From assembly GCA_013433145.1 (NCBI GenBank), contig CM024180.1, positions 2,507,001-2,571,000 on the forward strand: DNA of 64,000 nt. Reading direction: 5' to 3'. The notes beneath the pieces were generated by a model. It saw only the letters and a program-made list of their open reading frames with translations, had not been told where the DNA came from and did no database searches. Position 1 is the first letter of the stretch; each line of letters begins with the position of its first letter. The translations under genes and the position numbers were made by a program. Positions 20,301 through 35,760 of this stretch are shown piece by piece. Source of the DNA: Ascaris suum. Lineage: Eukaryota; Nematoda; Chromadorea; Rhabditida; Ascarididae.

Positions 20301-20831
20301 GGAGGGGAAATGATCAAAGAGGAGTTTCCAGTTGCACAGTTTTAAGAGAAGTGCTGAGAAGAGGGAAGCAAATCACGTGGTATAAGGATTAAGGTGTCTA
20401 GCCGGGATGAGCTCTAACCGGTTAAATCCCACATCGTTACGAATGGTCATTGGTGCCCACCCTCCTCTTCATTCCAGCTACCGTCCATCATCGCTTCCAC
20501 TAGTTTTCACATCAAGGTATACTGAAGGCACGAGGTGAAAGCAAAAATGTGCCATTGAGACATCTCACTTAATACTGCCGTGATTTTTGGGGTAGTTCAA
20601 CCCTTATTAAAGATGTTAGAGTGCAGCTCTGCGCTCGTACCCCTATCGCTCTACCCTTTCGTTGATTTCGATTCCCCCACCACCCAACATGCTGGTATTT
20701 TTCAACTTCCTGTTATGTTGCTATTGACGGCAGCATACAATTTTTGTGATGGACAAAACCGAGCCGATGCGATAACAGAGTGCAGACATGCACTTTCGAG
20801 ACATTAAGCTATTCTAGATAAACTGAAAAGT

Positions 20832-21128
20832 TTACCCATGTTCAAAAAATGCTGCCTTTCCGAAAGTTCCATAGTCACTGTCGTCATTGTTTCCAACGGC
20901 GTAAGCGCCGTGTTGGTTTCGATTGGTATGACGATAAGCCATTTCGCCCCAGTCCTCGTCGCCATTCTGATCATATTCAACAAACGGTCGTTTTGAAGCC
21001 TCAAGTGAGCCACTATTCAGTGCAGCACTTCGGAAAGCCGCTGTTGCTATCTGGAAGTGAGAACACCTTTCCGTAGTCCGCAGCCAACAAGTTGCAGGCA
21101 GACAGCCTATTTTCCAATGCAGGTTCAT
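20832..21128 (-). CDS. Acidic, Asn/Gly-rich exon or short gene, unknown
   Basis: An ATG at 21128 opens a 98-codon frame ending GGG-TAA. It could instead be an exon of 21050-20836, bounded by CACTTCCAG and a GTAAAC donor. The product is polar and acidic (EYDQNGDEDWGEMAY, then NNDDSDYG), unlike the AT-rich background. It is on the receptor gene's strand about 1.5 kb upstream of its first identified exon. It could be that gene's missing 5' part, but its end phase would need another exon in between. No homologue is recognised. Confidence 0.35.
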   Translation of the reverse strand: MNLHWKIGCLPATCWLRTTERCSHFQIATAAFRSAALNSGSLEASKRPFVEYDQNGDEDWGEMAYRHTNRNQHGAYAVGNNDDSDYGTFGKAAFFEHG

Positions 21129-23516
<2,388 letters not shown>

Positions 23517-23725
23517 CTAGCTGTCCCATTTTTTGCCCAATATACCAAATGAAACCCTATGGAAACCCTCACGATGAAACTTTCGGGCGAATATTGTAAG
23601 CGGCTGAGCTTATTAAAGCGGTTCCATGCACTCAAAATTTGACATCAAACGAGAAACAATCTCACCTGACTATTTGCTATCGTCTTATGGGTGGCGATGA
23701 GCATCGATAAGAGGACGAAAAACAT
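23517..23725 (-). CDS. Candidate neuropeptide-like precursor, 48 residues, two exons
   Basis: Exon 1 (23725-23666) starts at ATG with a hydrophobic MFFVLLSMLIA leader and ends at a consensus CAG|gtgaga donor after 20 codons. A 62-base intron ends AGCTCAG. Exon 2 (23603-23517) follows in phase with 28 codons and TAG. The mature part has a basic pair (FARKFH) and, near the end, SFGILGKKWDS. Gly-Lys-Lys is the classic amidation and dibasic-cleavage signal, so processing between RK and GKK would release a peptide of about 14 residues ending in an amidated FGIL-like C-terminus. This is inference from layout, since no known worm peptide family is recognised. A competing acceptor (GTTGCAG near 23497) would give a different short tail. 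The same codon frame remains open upstream of the ATG to a TGA just before it, which fits an initiator exon. Confidence 0.42.
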
Positions 23726-26700
23726 TGATACCGCAACAATCAAAAACAATCCCAATTTTAGAACTCAATCATTCGCATTGTTTTTGAACATCCGTTTAAT
23801 CGCGTACGTTCATAATCCTGAAAATAGGACAATCATCATCAATGATGAAATATTTCACTCGGATACTTTTTTCACGTTAGAATTACGTGTAAAAACACTT
23901 TATTTATTAGAGTTGCGTGTCAAATATTTTAGAGGCAATGAAGTGAAATGTGAGCGGTAATTATATAGACATTAGTCTGGAAAACTGACCAATATTTTCT
24001 AGCATTTGCAGTTTTATTGTGTGTTTTCATCGTATTTATGTTTTCTTTTTTGCAGAATTTGTCACAAAGCACTTTCGCTAAATCTCATTTCATTTTCATT
24101 GGCCAAATTTTTGCAGCCTTAAAACAGTTTCAACGAAAAATTGTTCTGTAGTTTTGCGTTTTTCTCCGGTAAGAGATGAGTGCAATCACAGCAATTAAGT
24201 TTGATGATCCTAATTTGTGATTGATATTGCTCTCCTCTGATCTCTTTCATTTTCGTTGGCCACTTTCATAATTTTGATTATACAGAGTTTTCGAGGAATC
24301 ATATGAGTAAGGCGCCTTCAAAACACTAGACAGCATGTTCCTTTCTTGGAATTGAATTAAACTTATTGAAAAGATTTCGTTGAGGATAGACAACAAGTAA
24401 TTAAATGAATAGAAAGTATATCACAAAATGTAAGATTTTACCGCTTGGCATTGAAATATGCACGTACTCCAAATTTTTCCGATCATCAGCATGATACTTC
24501 AGTACCCGATAGGTGTTAATGAAAAGAGAATCAGAATGAGAAATTGGTGGTAAACAGGAAATATGTTATTCACTCATTACAAGCATCAACGTTTCTCAAT
24601 AAAAGGACGAAGGTGCAAAGTGACCAAAACAGCTGAATAAGGAAATTAATCACTTTAATAGAGGCAATAATATGTTAGAGTTATGGTGAAAGGATGGTGC
24701 ATGAAAAAAAATGCAGTTCAGCGAAATAGCCGCTCAAGCGAGGCGCTCGCTAATTGCTCAGTCCCTCAGGTTGTGAAGCGACATGCCACATGATCATCTA
24801 TGGGTACGGAAAGAGAAGATTAACTTCGGATGCCTTTAGTGTGCGAGATGTTAATAGTCAAGGTAGTGAAAGGTATTCACGAAGGTATGACGTGTAAAGT
24901 GGATAGTTACGATATCATGCAGTCTATATTAAGTTTATATGACAGCCGATTTAAGCATATGCATAAACAATGGACGTGCACTAATATTCATCCTACCTCC
25001 TGCTGTACTCATAATTCTAAAAATGCATTAATTAATTATAAGAAATCAACCCAGAAAAGACAGCCTGATCTGGAGAACCTACCAAAATGTTAGGTACATT
25101 AAACGTATTTGAAATTTTTCCATGACACTCGCACAAGTTGACCATCTTATACAAATGCGTAAATGGGGTATTATGAGCACATTGAGAAGATAACTGGGAC
25201 CAGAAAAGACCTTTTATTGTGGATGTCTACAAGGTGCCATTTTAGTAGCAAAATTGCTCCTTCTTTCCTCCGAAGACCTATGCGCCCAGTAGGCCTAAAT
25301 GGCCAAACTGCAAAAAGCGCATGCTGCGCCACCTCAGCCTAACCAGCTCTTCCTCCCCTCTGCTCTTCTCCTCCCGTTATCTTCTTCTCCATTTATCACT
25401 GTATTTGATTTAGAAACGAGTCCGACGTTCAATTTTTTTTGCTCTGCGGGCGAATAACGAATGATTTGTGCGGAAAGGGAATTGTAAGTTGCGATGTGTC
25501 GCTTGAATCCTCGAAGGAGAAGTTTGTCGACCCGCGAAACAGGCAGATAAATGTGGCAATCGTAAAAGATTGAAAGCAATTTTGATACGAGGAGAAGAGG
25601 GCTCTCAGCGTTCTACAGTGGGGAGCTTTCTGCTGCCCACACAATTATGTGCTATAATATGGAAGCATATATCAGACAAAATAAGCAGCCGACGAATAGA
25701 TGCCCAATAATCTACCTCGTCCCTCGTCCTTCTCCCCAGTCATCTCCAATTTCCTATGCTTTCATCCTTCCTCTCGATAGCCTTCTACTTTTTCCTCTCC
25801 CTGCCTTTCCCTTGTTTCATTCCCTCTCTCTCGCTTTGCCTCGTCCTCAACTCTCCTGAAACTTTGAAAAAAATATAACGGCGAAAATATGGAGAAGAAA
25901 GCGAGGGAAATAATAGAGGACCATTGAAATGAGTTCACATAATCAACGTAGAATACAAAAAAAAAACTTTCACTGATGCACCAGCACATTATTTCTCTGT
26001 CTACGATTGTATTTCTTTGTTTGACATCTTATCAGTTGAAGGTATCGATGGAATCGGCAAAAACTATAAGAAATAGTCCATGAATACTATTGATATCAGT
26101 GGTATTAATAGTCATCTCTATCGAAAATGTATTCGTTGCAAAGAGCACTAAACGATTTGTAAAATATGCTCTCGGGGCTGATAGAATATATACACGTAGA
26201 ATTCAGTCTATCGCAATAATGTCTTGCTATAGAAATTTTCGGATGATAATTGTAAAATCGTCTAACGAGGTTTAGCAATGATGTGCTGCTCTTTTCATTT
26301 CTTTCTTCTGTTCAGACAATTTCATATAGCAACGAAAGTAATGAGCATACCAAAATAAACCCTTTATATTTTGATGAAATATACTTTTAGCTGAAATACT
26401 TTAAAAAATGATTCATTTCTTGCGAATTGACCATGATGAAATTTCAAAAAAAAAATCCACCAATCAATAAATATATGCATTTTGGAAATGCGTTTGATTT
26501 TTGATGAAATCGGAGAATTAAGGCGAAAAATTAAAGATAATTGCATTTTGATCATAATCGTAGCCATCAAATTTTCCAACAGAGCTTCAGTGATTCTCGA
26601 GTTGATAGCCAAGCACAAACAAAGGGCTATCGAAGAGGGTTTCTTATTCCTAACGTATGAATCTCGTTGGTCGGGTCAGCGGATTAGCGTAAACTCATAT

Positions 26701-28139
26701 TTGTGGCACGCTTTCTTACCTGTTTGATGTACTTTAAGAGGTGATGTCGGAAATCGGTGCAAAACTTGCCCTTGAAGGCGCATTGACAAGTGGGAAAACG
26801 GACCTTGCGAGACCCGTCACAGTCACATTCTAGAGACCGGAGAGTTATGAAGGCTGGGACTCATATTGCTTAAAATGCGGCTTATCAAGTGACAAATTGC
26901 AGCCTCAATAGCACACAAGTGTAGAGGTAGCGAAGAAAGAAGACGGGGGATTCGTTTATCGGTGCAACTTCTTACAGCACTGCTAAGGTTCTGATATTCC
27001 TGCCTCATGAAGGGTTTATTTGAAACGCTTTAGAAAACAGTGGTGATGTCCGAAGCTTGAAAATCATCGACTGCCTAACTAAATAAGTAAGTAGGGTGCC
27101 TTCGAAAGTGAGAGAATAGTTGTGGAGAAGGAGACAGCAGGGTCTTGGAGTTCGGAGGTTCTCCGAGGTAGGCTGTAGTGCAATGAAATCCGCAGACGTT
27201 TGAATTTTTCTGCAGCTTCTGCTCGAGAGTGCTGCTGATTTTCGGTGACGCCATAGCTGGAGGGCGAGAATGACGTTTCTCCCAAGGAAACGATAACTAG
27301 AAGGACAATATGCCGTAATGAAATTCTTTTCGTCGCATGGAGAAAAAAAAATTTTCTCGAATATTTGAAAAATATTACACTAATTCATGCTGTTTGAATT
27401 GCATATGCAAACGAGTGATATTCACGAGCATGGTATATCTAGACATTATATATGCGGGATAACAACTGACATTTTCTCATAGTTGCTCGTTTGCAAAAGG
27501 CGCTGCAACGTTCTTTCAGTTGCATCGAAAGTGAAACCACAACTCTCCTCATCTGCCACAGTGAGCTACTAATCTGATGGTATGCATTTCACTGTGATTT
27601 ATTCTTCTGTTAGATGTGGAAACAACACCGACTTCATTACCTTAGATTTGCTTTCATTTTAATATTAAAGCGTAGTATTGTTTCTATAGAACTCATGAAA
27701 TTTAACATGGAAGAAATAAAACCACGGCTAACAACTCGATTTATTCCCTTCTTTCTTAATATTAAACCATTAAATTCTAACATTTATTTACTCCTTACGT
27801 TTTTTTTTTCTTTGGAAGACTGTCATTTCCGAATATTTACGAAGGATATTGAAAGGAGGCCATTATGTCAACACCTTCAAGCATTAGTAGAATTTAATGT
27901 TTAAACGCGCGCTCGTTGAAACAAGCTAGACACAAGCCTCTGGTCACTGGTGCAAATATCGACATCGCTACTGTCAAGTGACCATTGTAAGTCGTCAAAT
28001 GTCCAAAATTCCTTCTGTGCCATTTGCAAGCTGTGCACCTTCCAAGATTTGCCTGCCATCTGCATGCTCCACGCTTCTCAGCTTCACTATTTGGGGAACA
28101 CGGGTGCCTGGCGGAAAGGGATTTCAGCTGAACAACTAA
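23726..28139. other. No supported gene; some open-frame-rich patches
   Basis: Low-complexity purine/pyrimidine tracts lie at 25700-25990. Minus-strand frames at 25334-25644 and 26823-27285, and a plus-strand frame at 26482-26727, are open but two or three frames overlap in each, so no exon could be chosen. Confidence 0.3.
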
Positions 28140-28547
28140 TGTGTTAGAGATGAGACAAAACAGCTCTTAAATAAACTACCTCTATCAATTCGAGGAAGAA
28201 GAAATACCGGAATAAGAGAAAGCCTCCTATCTGCACTACCCCTAAAACCTTGGGGTAAACAAAACATTCAAGATTTCTGGATAAAAAATTTTGGCAACAA
28301 AATCGAAATTGCAATGCCACGCTGTATCAGTTGGAACGTCGCGCGAGGTAATCACGCGCAGCAGTGCATTGATTATAGCGGTACTTATTGTGCAGAAATG
28401 CTATAGCGTCAGTGCCCTTTCCTGGGCATTGCTTCGAAGTTCCTGTGCAGTGAAATAGGATGCGCGCATGAAGGTGGGCGTGTCCGACCAGATATTCCCG
28501 GCGGATTTTGTCCTGTCTCCTCGGCGAATGAGAACTCATTCACGTAA
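28140..28547 (+). pseudogene. Cys-rich open frame interrupted by one stop, unknown
   Basis: One plus-strand frame runs 135 codons with a single internal TAG at 28404-28406 and no ATG at its start. The first part is basic and polar (LSIRGRRNTGIRES, then NIQDFWIKNFGNK). The second has many cysteines (RCISW, QQCIDYSGTYC, QCPF, FLCSEIGCAHEGG). It may be an exon whose donor (GCGAG|gtaatc near 28347) precedes the stop, or a decayed gene or element read past its stop. A 172-codon minus-strand frame overlaps it and starts with a hydrophobic leader. I consider that less likely, but neither is proven. Confidence 0.3.
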
Positions 28548-29182
28548 AACAACTGACGAGGCGAGCGATGACCAGGTCGTTTTTTTCGGGAACGGCGGAA
28601 GAAGTTACCCATTGACAATATTGTCGTGTCGCTCGAGGAGAAGAAATGAGATTCTATTGGACATTTGGCACGATCTACCGGAAGTGAAGAAGAGGGACGC
28701 TCAAGTTGTGAGCTAAACGGAACATTACAGATCACAGGTCTTGCGCACCTCATAGTGGTATGGAAGACGACGTGAGCAATGCTTATATAAGTCGGAGGTG
28801 TGAATAAAAACCGCTGATGTATTGTTTCAATACCCTTGTTAATGATAATGTGAGGAAACAGAATGTATAAGGGGCAGGTTACAAAGAAAACAATGGTGAA
28901 GACAAAAATCCATCGTAGACATTGCATCACTTCGCCTGATCTTATGTCCGGTCATTTTGCGGGCACTCTTATAGGGCAGCGTTATATCTCTGCGCATGTA
29001 TGTGTTCAACGCGCACTTCCAATAAGGAAAATAATGAGGATAGAATTAAAGGGCTCTTAGGTGTAATACAATCTAGAACACCACATATACCTTGTCTAAC
29101 ACTTGTCCAACATCTTCAGTTTCAGCGTATTACGAATTCAACGCGGACAATCAGCAACCAATTTGAAAAGTATCAACGCATT

Positions 29183-30692
29183 TCATTTTGGTCGATTTCT
29201 TTCATGAGCTCCGAAGGAGAGAATAACCTGTAGAACATCTATGAGAACGATCTAATCAACTCAGTATGGTGACATTACTTATGCATATCATAGCTTTCAT
29301 TCCGAATGCATAAAACTGGCTGGTTATGTTGATCGGCGCAAAAGTGCATGTCGTGGAAACTCTAATGGTGTGCATTTTCACCTGTTTGCCTTCACCAGTT
29401 TGGTCACAAAAATAAAGTTTTGTTGAAAAATTTGTGCAAGCCTGTCGGCTCAGTTGAAGTATGAACGGCTGGGATATCAGACTGTCTCTTGAACCGGGGT
29501 TGATGCGGAAGCGCATATCGCTGTCGACTCCGCTAATGGGATAGATTCTCCGCCTGCTGTTGATTGGGTAAAACGAACGTTCGAATAACGCTTCAAACTG
29601 TAATGCTTATGAATCCGAAACTGTAAGTTTTCGAAGTGAATCTGTGCTAAACGGCAAACCGCAAGGTTCATTCGTATGAACCAGGCGAATTTGTCGTCTC
29701 CCCCTTTCATAGTCACTTCCGACCTCAAACACAATGTGTCCCAATGTTGACTGCAAATGAACTTCTCAAACAGCTTTGAATTACAGAGCGTGCCCTCAAC
29801 AAAGTTTTACTCGGGCATTCTTCATCTCTAAATACAGTGTCGTCCACGGTTATGAGACTAATTTCGTCTTCACTGCGGCAAATGTAAGCATTTAGACCCA
29901 GGTCTTTCCGCGTTCGTAAGCAGGCAGATGAAAGGATGAAGCACCACCTTTTCTGAAATGCTGTTGGTCCATATCGAAAACGGAAGAGCGTTTTCCAGGA
30001 TCGCCTGCATACCAAGATTATCACATTTTGGGTTGGTTTTCTTCACTGATGTACTCGATTTTAAAATTGCGCCGTTGCGTTATCGATATAGAGTACTTCA
30101 AATTTCATCAACAATAGACTGCGGCGATAGTTCGATGTTCGATGATTCTCTACGCACTAATCAATAAGAAATCACTGTGTAGAAAATAAGTTCATATAAA
30201 GACTCGTGGAGGGTTTTTGATGATGAGGAAATAGCGATAGCATGAAAAAGCTATGGAATTGCCTTAACCCAGTGGACTGCTACGCTGACCTAAACCATTT
30301 CTCCTTCGAAAACGAGATTTCTTGATGCTTCTAATGCACCAGATAACCATATCAAATTTAAACGAGCAAATTGCTAACTCATTTTGCGCAACAGCGGAAA
30401 TTCGTCTAAGCAGTCCGCAAAAATCATCCTTCAATGAGAGAGGTTTCTCGCCAAGAACAATGCTTTTGTCCTACTGATTGCACAGAACGACAGAATGAAG
30501 AAAGTGCAATCGCTAGCGATTCAGAATTAACTACGCCGCTAAGAAAATTTTAAAAAAAAAAACTTAAGGAAAGCCTCCTCAGGATTTCTTTTTCACCTCA
30601 GAGAAGGATAAACGCAAGAAAGCGTCATTAGAAGAGAAAATTTCCACAAATCCAATAAATTTGGTTTGAATTTTTTGTAATTTATTGTTTTT
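29183..30692 (-). CDS. Tentative multi-exon gene, unknown function
   Basis: Minus-strand exons in matching phase: 30692-30597, 30470-30296, 30004-29898, 29750 to about 29613, 29597-29382 and 29227-29183 (TGA). They give about 255 residues. Junctions include GAG|gtgaaa, AATG|gtttag, CAG|gtgaaa and acceptors TATGCAG, TTTGCAG, ATTACAG and CTACAG. The product is soluble-looking and basic in the middle (KKSRFRRRNGDPGKR) with no domain I can name. Oddities: the third exon's donor is GTCTAA, and the fourth and fifth exons lie in one continuous frame apart from a TAA at 29607. Either a very short (24-base) intron or an earlier donor must remove it, or the gene is damaged. A 5' exon with the start codon was not found. 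Agreement of phase across five joins is the main support. Confidence 0.42.
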
Positions 30693-33600
30693 CTGCTCAT
30701 AAGGTTACCATTCGATTTCGAAAATCAGCATGTACTCAGTTTCTTATTGCAAATGATGCGAATTGTAAGCAAATAGCGATTGAGGAGGATATTAGAAGCG
30801 GATCGTTCTCATTGATTTTTCTACCATTTCAGGAATTTTTTTCTCAGAATTCCCCCATCCCTCCCTTTTTTAGCTTCTCGCCAGAAGCATGAAATCTCGG
30901 GGGTTTTAAGCCAATGTCATATGTTCAGCATAGGTAAGGGAAATGTTCAATTGTTCCTTTTAGGAGGAACTCACTGCTTCATGAAGATAATTTTATTTCC
31001 TCTGCATCTAGCATTTATTGTGTTGTTTTTATGAACTCTGGCGAATCTGCTTTGAAATGTTCGCTTATGTCGCCCTTTAGAGCTCTCTTCTCCTTGCGCT
31101 GTTACCTGGATTATATCTGCTTATGTTTTTCCACGTACGAATCAATTTCAACATGGTAAACGTTACGTCGAGGGAAAGAAAAGAATACATGATGACTCAA
31201 TATTCCATCAAGTGACGCTTTACAGTCGAGCGCAGTGAAAAGAAACTTTATGATAAAGGAATTGCAAGGGTTTTACACAGGCTAACGCTTGCGGTTGAAT
31301 CAAGCAAAACATGAAGGCGTCATTTCACGAATTCTACTCTTTGGTTATGGCCTTGCACAAATATTTCGTCGTATGATTGGGAAGCAAAACAACATATCGA
31401 GCGATCTTCTACGATGCACTTGCACTCGTTTTGCAAGGTTGGTGAAGTTGCGAAGAATAACGAACATCAGGAGTTCCACGATAGCGGGACCAGTCATGAG
31501 GTCTAAGAGGATCAAAAATTTGTCCAAAAGGGCATCATGAATCTCATGAAAACCGGCTTAACAGATTTAGGCGATCAAGCTAGCAAATTTGTGTTCAAAT
31601 AGCAATATTCTCATCATTTCGAAAGTTCTGCGAAAATATTATAACTTCCTTATGTGAATGAGATTTGTTGAAGTTTCCCCAGATATGATATTAATGAGGT
31701 GCTTGTAGCATATATAAATGATGATTCAATTTCAGGATACGTAGATGGATATCTCGATGGGCCAATGCACAGATCGGCTCGAATAATTCGCCAATGAAGA
31801 TAAATTTTAACTGATTGCAATTTTTTCTCCCACAGTAGATGTGCAATATTAGGTTTCATCTTTCCACCACAGTTCAACTCGTTTTTCAGTTATACATGTC
31901 CACTGCTCATGAGGAACTCACTTTATCGTTGAGATGAATTTCGGCAAACGCAAAGCCAAGCGCAGTGTTGTTGTTTGAGTGGACTTTCTGAGGATAAAAT
32001 GTTTATAGAGTAAACGCTCTAGTTATGCGCATGAGGAAATTATTGCAACTTGTTCACCACTTCTACAAGTGGAGCATACTGAAAACGAAAAGGCTGCGGG
32101 ATACCCAGGGATAGAGCCTGCACCGACGCGAGGTATTGTCATTAGGGTTGAAGGTTATCGGAGTGTGGAGGTGAATTTCGATCAGTCCTCCGACATAGCA
32201 CCTTACCACCACGAGTTCCCGGATGCTGCCTTTCGTTTCTGACGTCCACGAGGCTCAGTGGTTCTCGAATCCAGTTCTTCCTCGGGCTTGTTCCTATGAG
32301 GTCCTACTGTTCTAAATGTAAGGGGTGTGCTCCAACTTTAACGCCAGGGACATCTTATAAATCACCTTTTGGGCATCTTCAAGTAAATCAGGTCTCTCGA
32401 GAGCGAATATTATATCAGCTAATATGGGTATGTGCAAAAGATGGAGGTCAGCGAGTTTAAAAGCAGAAGTAATGCAACAGAAATGGAAAAACTCGGAAAT
32501 AAGTGACAAGTTTTTAAGAGAAACTAAATAAGCGGTCGATATAGCGTATTTGGTGAGGTGCAGAGATTACTGGTTAGGGAATTAGAAGCGCATTTCTACA
32601 AGTATATCCGCCTTATCACATGCAGCGATTCTATTATAGCGAATAAGCAATAAATCGTTGAGGGTGCTTAAGCGGCAGTTTCGACAGGAGAAAATGTGCT
32701 TTGAATGAAAATGAGGATAAATCTTTCTGGAAATCCTCTATCTAGATGAGGATAAATGTAAATGGAACATTCATCCATAGGTCGACTAATTCCTGAATAA
32801 GAGAATGAACATTTCACCGTTGAATTCGGCTATAAATTCTATAAAGTACAATATGTAATAGACGAGTGAGATGTTCTTCAGCCTCAAACCTTGCATTTCA
32901 CCTTTCAAAAGTAACAACGCAATTGCGCTGCAAGCGAAAATTTCGTGAAACCGGAAGCAAATAGTGCGATTTGATGGGAACACAATGAAATATGCTGAAA
33001 ATTGAATAGAAAAGAGAGAACATCTATGTCGTAAACAGGAAGCTGCGCACTCTATCAAATCTAAACTTCTGTTTACTTCCTCATGTCATCAGCGATCTTT
33101 ATGCATGAATTATTTACTATAAGTTTTATTCGTTCCGAGAAGCGTGACTCGAAGTGTTTATGAACTGAGAAGTCATCGTAGCGAAAGTGTCCCCAATGCT
33201 TCACTCATTTTTTATTCATTCTCTTTTCCTTCCCAATAAAGTTTTTCCACGAAATTCGCTGACGCTAAAAAGTTACACATTGGCGAGCGAAAACAGCGAT
33301 TCGTGCAAGTCCTCTGTGGAAAACTTGTTATGCAACCTGACCGGTTCTAAAGACAGCTTTGCCTGATGAAAGGTGGGACTCTACCTGCCGCAAGGTTTAA
33401 TATCTTCGTCACCTTTAGGTCATGGGAAATCGTTTAATTCAAAAGCTGATGATGGGATTAAAGAGATAAGCGTTAAGTCATACAGTGGCAAAAAGCCCAT
33501 ATTGTCCCCTATTTAGCATTCAGTGATTCCAGAGTTGAAACTAGAATGAAGAAACTATAAACGTGAATAGGCATTCGTAAATGCTACCTGATATGATTTT

Positions 33601-35229
33601 GGCACAGAATTTTGTCTAAAGCATGCTTGAAAGAAGGAAATCGAGTATTCCTTGAAAAATAAACAATCCTGGATTCGTTTGGTCTATGAAATAAGTATAT
33701 TCTCTTACTCTTTAAGTGAATCAGATGAAATTTTTAAGTGGAATGACGCAAGCAAATTTAATTTGTGACGATACTTCAGCATTCAAACAAACGAAGTGAC
33801 CAACGTACGCCTTTTCGTCCAGAAACAAAGGATTTTCTTCGCCATGCTTCTCCTAACTATGTTCCGATAATCCTGCAGCATCTCTAGCAAAATCCGTCAT
33901 TAAAAGCTGACTATCCAGAAGTACGCAAATAAGATTTGGATACCTATTATGATCGTATCTAGGAGACTGCAAAACAAATATCTTCGCGTGAGCATCAATG
34001 AATATCATTAGGAAGATTAGAGGAAATTCTTCGGAGAGAAAATGCAAAAGATATAGCATAAAAGTTTGGGGTACAAGCTTCTAAGCATTAGATGCTCGCG
34101 CAAAACGGCTGTGATTACATCAATCAGTGATCAATAGTTCCATTGTGATGTCAGCAAAAAAGCTTCACAAGTAAATAGAATTGGAAGAAGAAAATTGGCA
34201 AAGCGGAAGTAAAAGATTAAGGAGATTTTAGGACTTATCACAAAATGCACTCTACAAGAGAAGAAATATTAAATCAAGGGAATGAGATTTGTGCGATGTT
34301 CATTTCTTTCTTTTGCATAGCACCATCTCATCAAAGCAATTGAATTTATCAAAATTATCAAGAAAAAAGAGACAAAATGATTCCTTAATAGCGGTATTGA
34401 TTCCCATTGATTGCTTCTAAAAGTTGCTAGCAAAAAATCTTCCTCCATTGTGCTCATACAAATTAACGGCACCAACTAGTGTGATGTTCATTTTTATAAC
34501 ATGAATGCAAAATGAATGTGCTACCAATCTTTTCATTCTATTCCACTCTCTGTCGTTAAATTCTCTCATTGCAGTAGTTATAGCATGTTCCCTACTTGTT
34601 GCAAAATAAATATAAAGTATATTCCTAGATATTTCCCCATATCGATAAAACACCAGAAATTGTTGGCGCAATAAAAACTTTGTAACACATATCGACTATT
34701 TGCATTTTAATAGGTTTTTCAAGTATTTTTTCATAGATGAGTTTCGTCGATCCGACTTTCGTCGATTCAGAATAAAATCATTCCAATAAGTGTTTCATCA
34801 ACGAATTAATCACTCGATGTTGAGACAATGAAATTTAGTGACGTTCTTTCAGCAAGAAAAGAAGAAAAACAGCTTCGCTTTTTCGCCTCCACTTTGAAGC
34901 CGATCAGTACCAGATGCTCATTGGGCACAATTTTGGCTAGCATTTCTTCTGTAGATTTTTGAGTTGAAATTTTTGCATGAAATGAAAACACACAGCAAAA
35001 ATAAAAATATATGCAATTGAATGCAATACACCATATGTGAAAGTACCGATAACTCAGACAACACAGCGGAACGCTTACTTATATGTGCTGCATTTATGCG
35101 GATGATCGTCGTTGCGTATAGCGCACTCAATAAGAAGATTCTATGCAACGTATTTCATGTGAATCCATGCGAGAAATTTTCCAGTATTTTCTAATTTTCT
35201 AATATGAATTGAAAACTTACATATAGTCA
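30693..35229. other. No supported gene
   Basis: A GC-richer block at 32095-32330 is open in several frames on the minus strand, with a GTAAGG donor-like site at about 32200. It could hold an exon or an old repeat, but I could not choose a frame. The rest is AT-rich with short frames. Confidence 0.3.
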
Positions 35230-35334
35230 TCACTCAATTAGAATGAAACGGTGGAGAATTTCTGCGAATTCCATCTCAATAGTCGCCTCTTTAATGTGCT
35301 CCTTCGAAATTCTTTGCGGTAGAGCAGAAAGAGG
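35230..35334 (-). CDS. Possible 3'-terminal exon, unknown
   Basis: After GCTATAG the minus strand stays open for 34 codons to TGA. The reading is charged and helical in look (RISKEHIKEATIEMEFAEIL). The acceptor is weak and two other frames are also fairly open. The upstream partner, if any, is not identified. Confidence 0.22.
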   Translation of the reverse strand, partial: PLSALPQRISKEHIKEATIEMEFAEILHRFILIE

Positions 35335-35760
35335 CTATAGCGCCTTTTTTTGTCCATGTTTTTCTATGTGACTATTTGAAAGCGGCAAACCAAAAAAGTA
35401 GCGGTAATGAACTCAGCATAGATAATTTGCATATGGCATCGAATAGTCTGAATTGTTGATCAAGCAATGTCAGTGAAGTTGTAAGGACTAGGAAAAAATA
35501 GGGATATGCAAATTTCATGAGTGCCACTAACAACAGATTTGGATGCTCACAGGTTTTTTTTCTTTTACCTCAAAAGCAATTTCGTGACGCAATGAATGGC
35601 TTGGTTCTTCTATTGAATAAACATGTGTTGGGCGATTATTTGGGAGGATCGATTCATGAATAGCATTTTCGTGCCGCCAGCCTCCTTGGCACTAGTTCGT
35701 CTTCTTTCAGCAAGAAATACAACATTAGCGAATGAAAAAAAAGAAAAATACATAAGAGAT

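Noticed and set aside
25762..25989. Arg/Glu-rich minus-strand frame
   Set aside because: Its charged part is the translation of a purine tract.
28409..28927. 172-codon minus-strand frame with a hydrophobic N-terminus
   Set aside because: It has a genuine ATG but no recognisable domain, and it overlaps protein-like plus-strand frames. It was not chosen, though it cannot be excluded.
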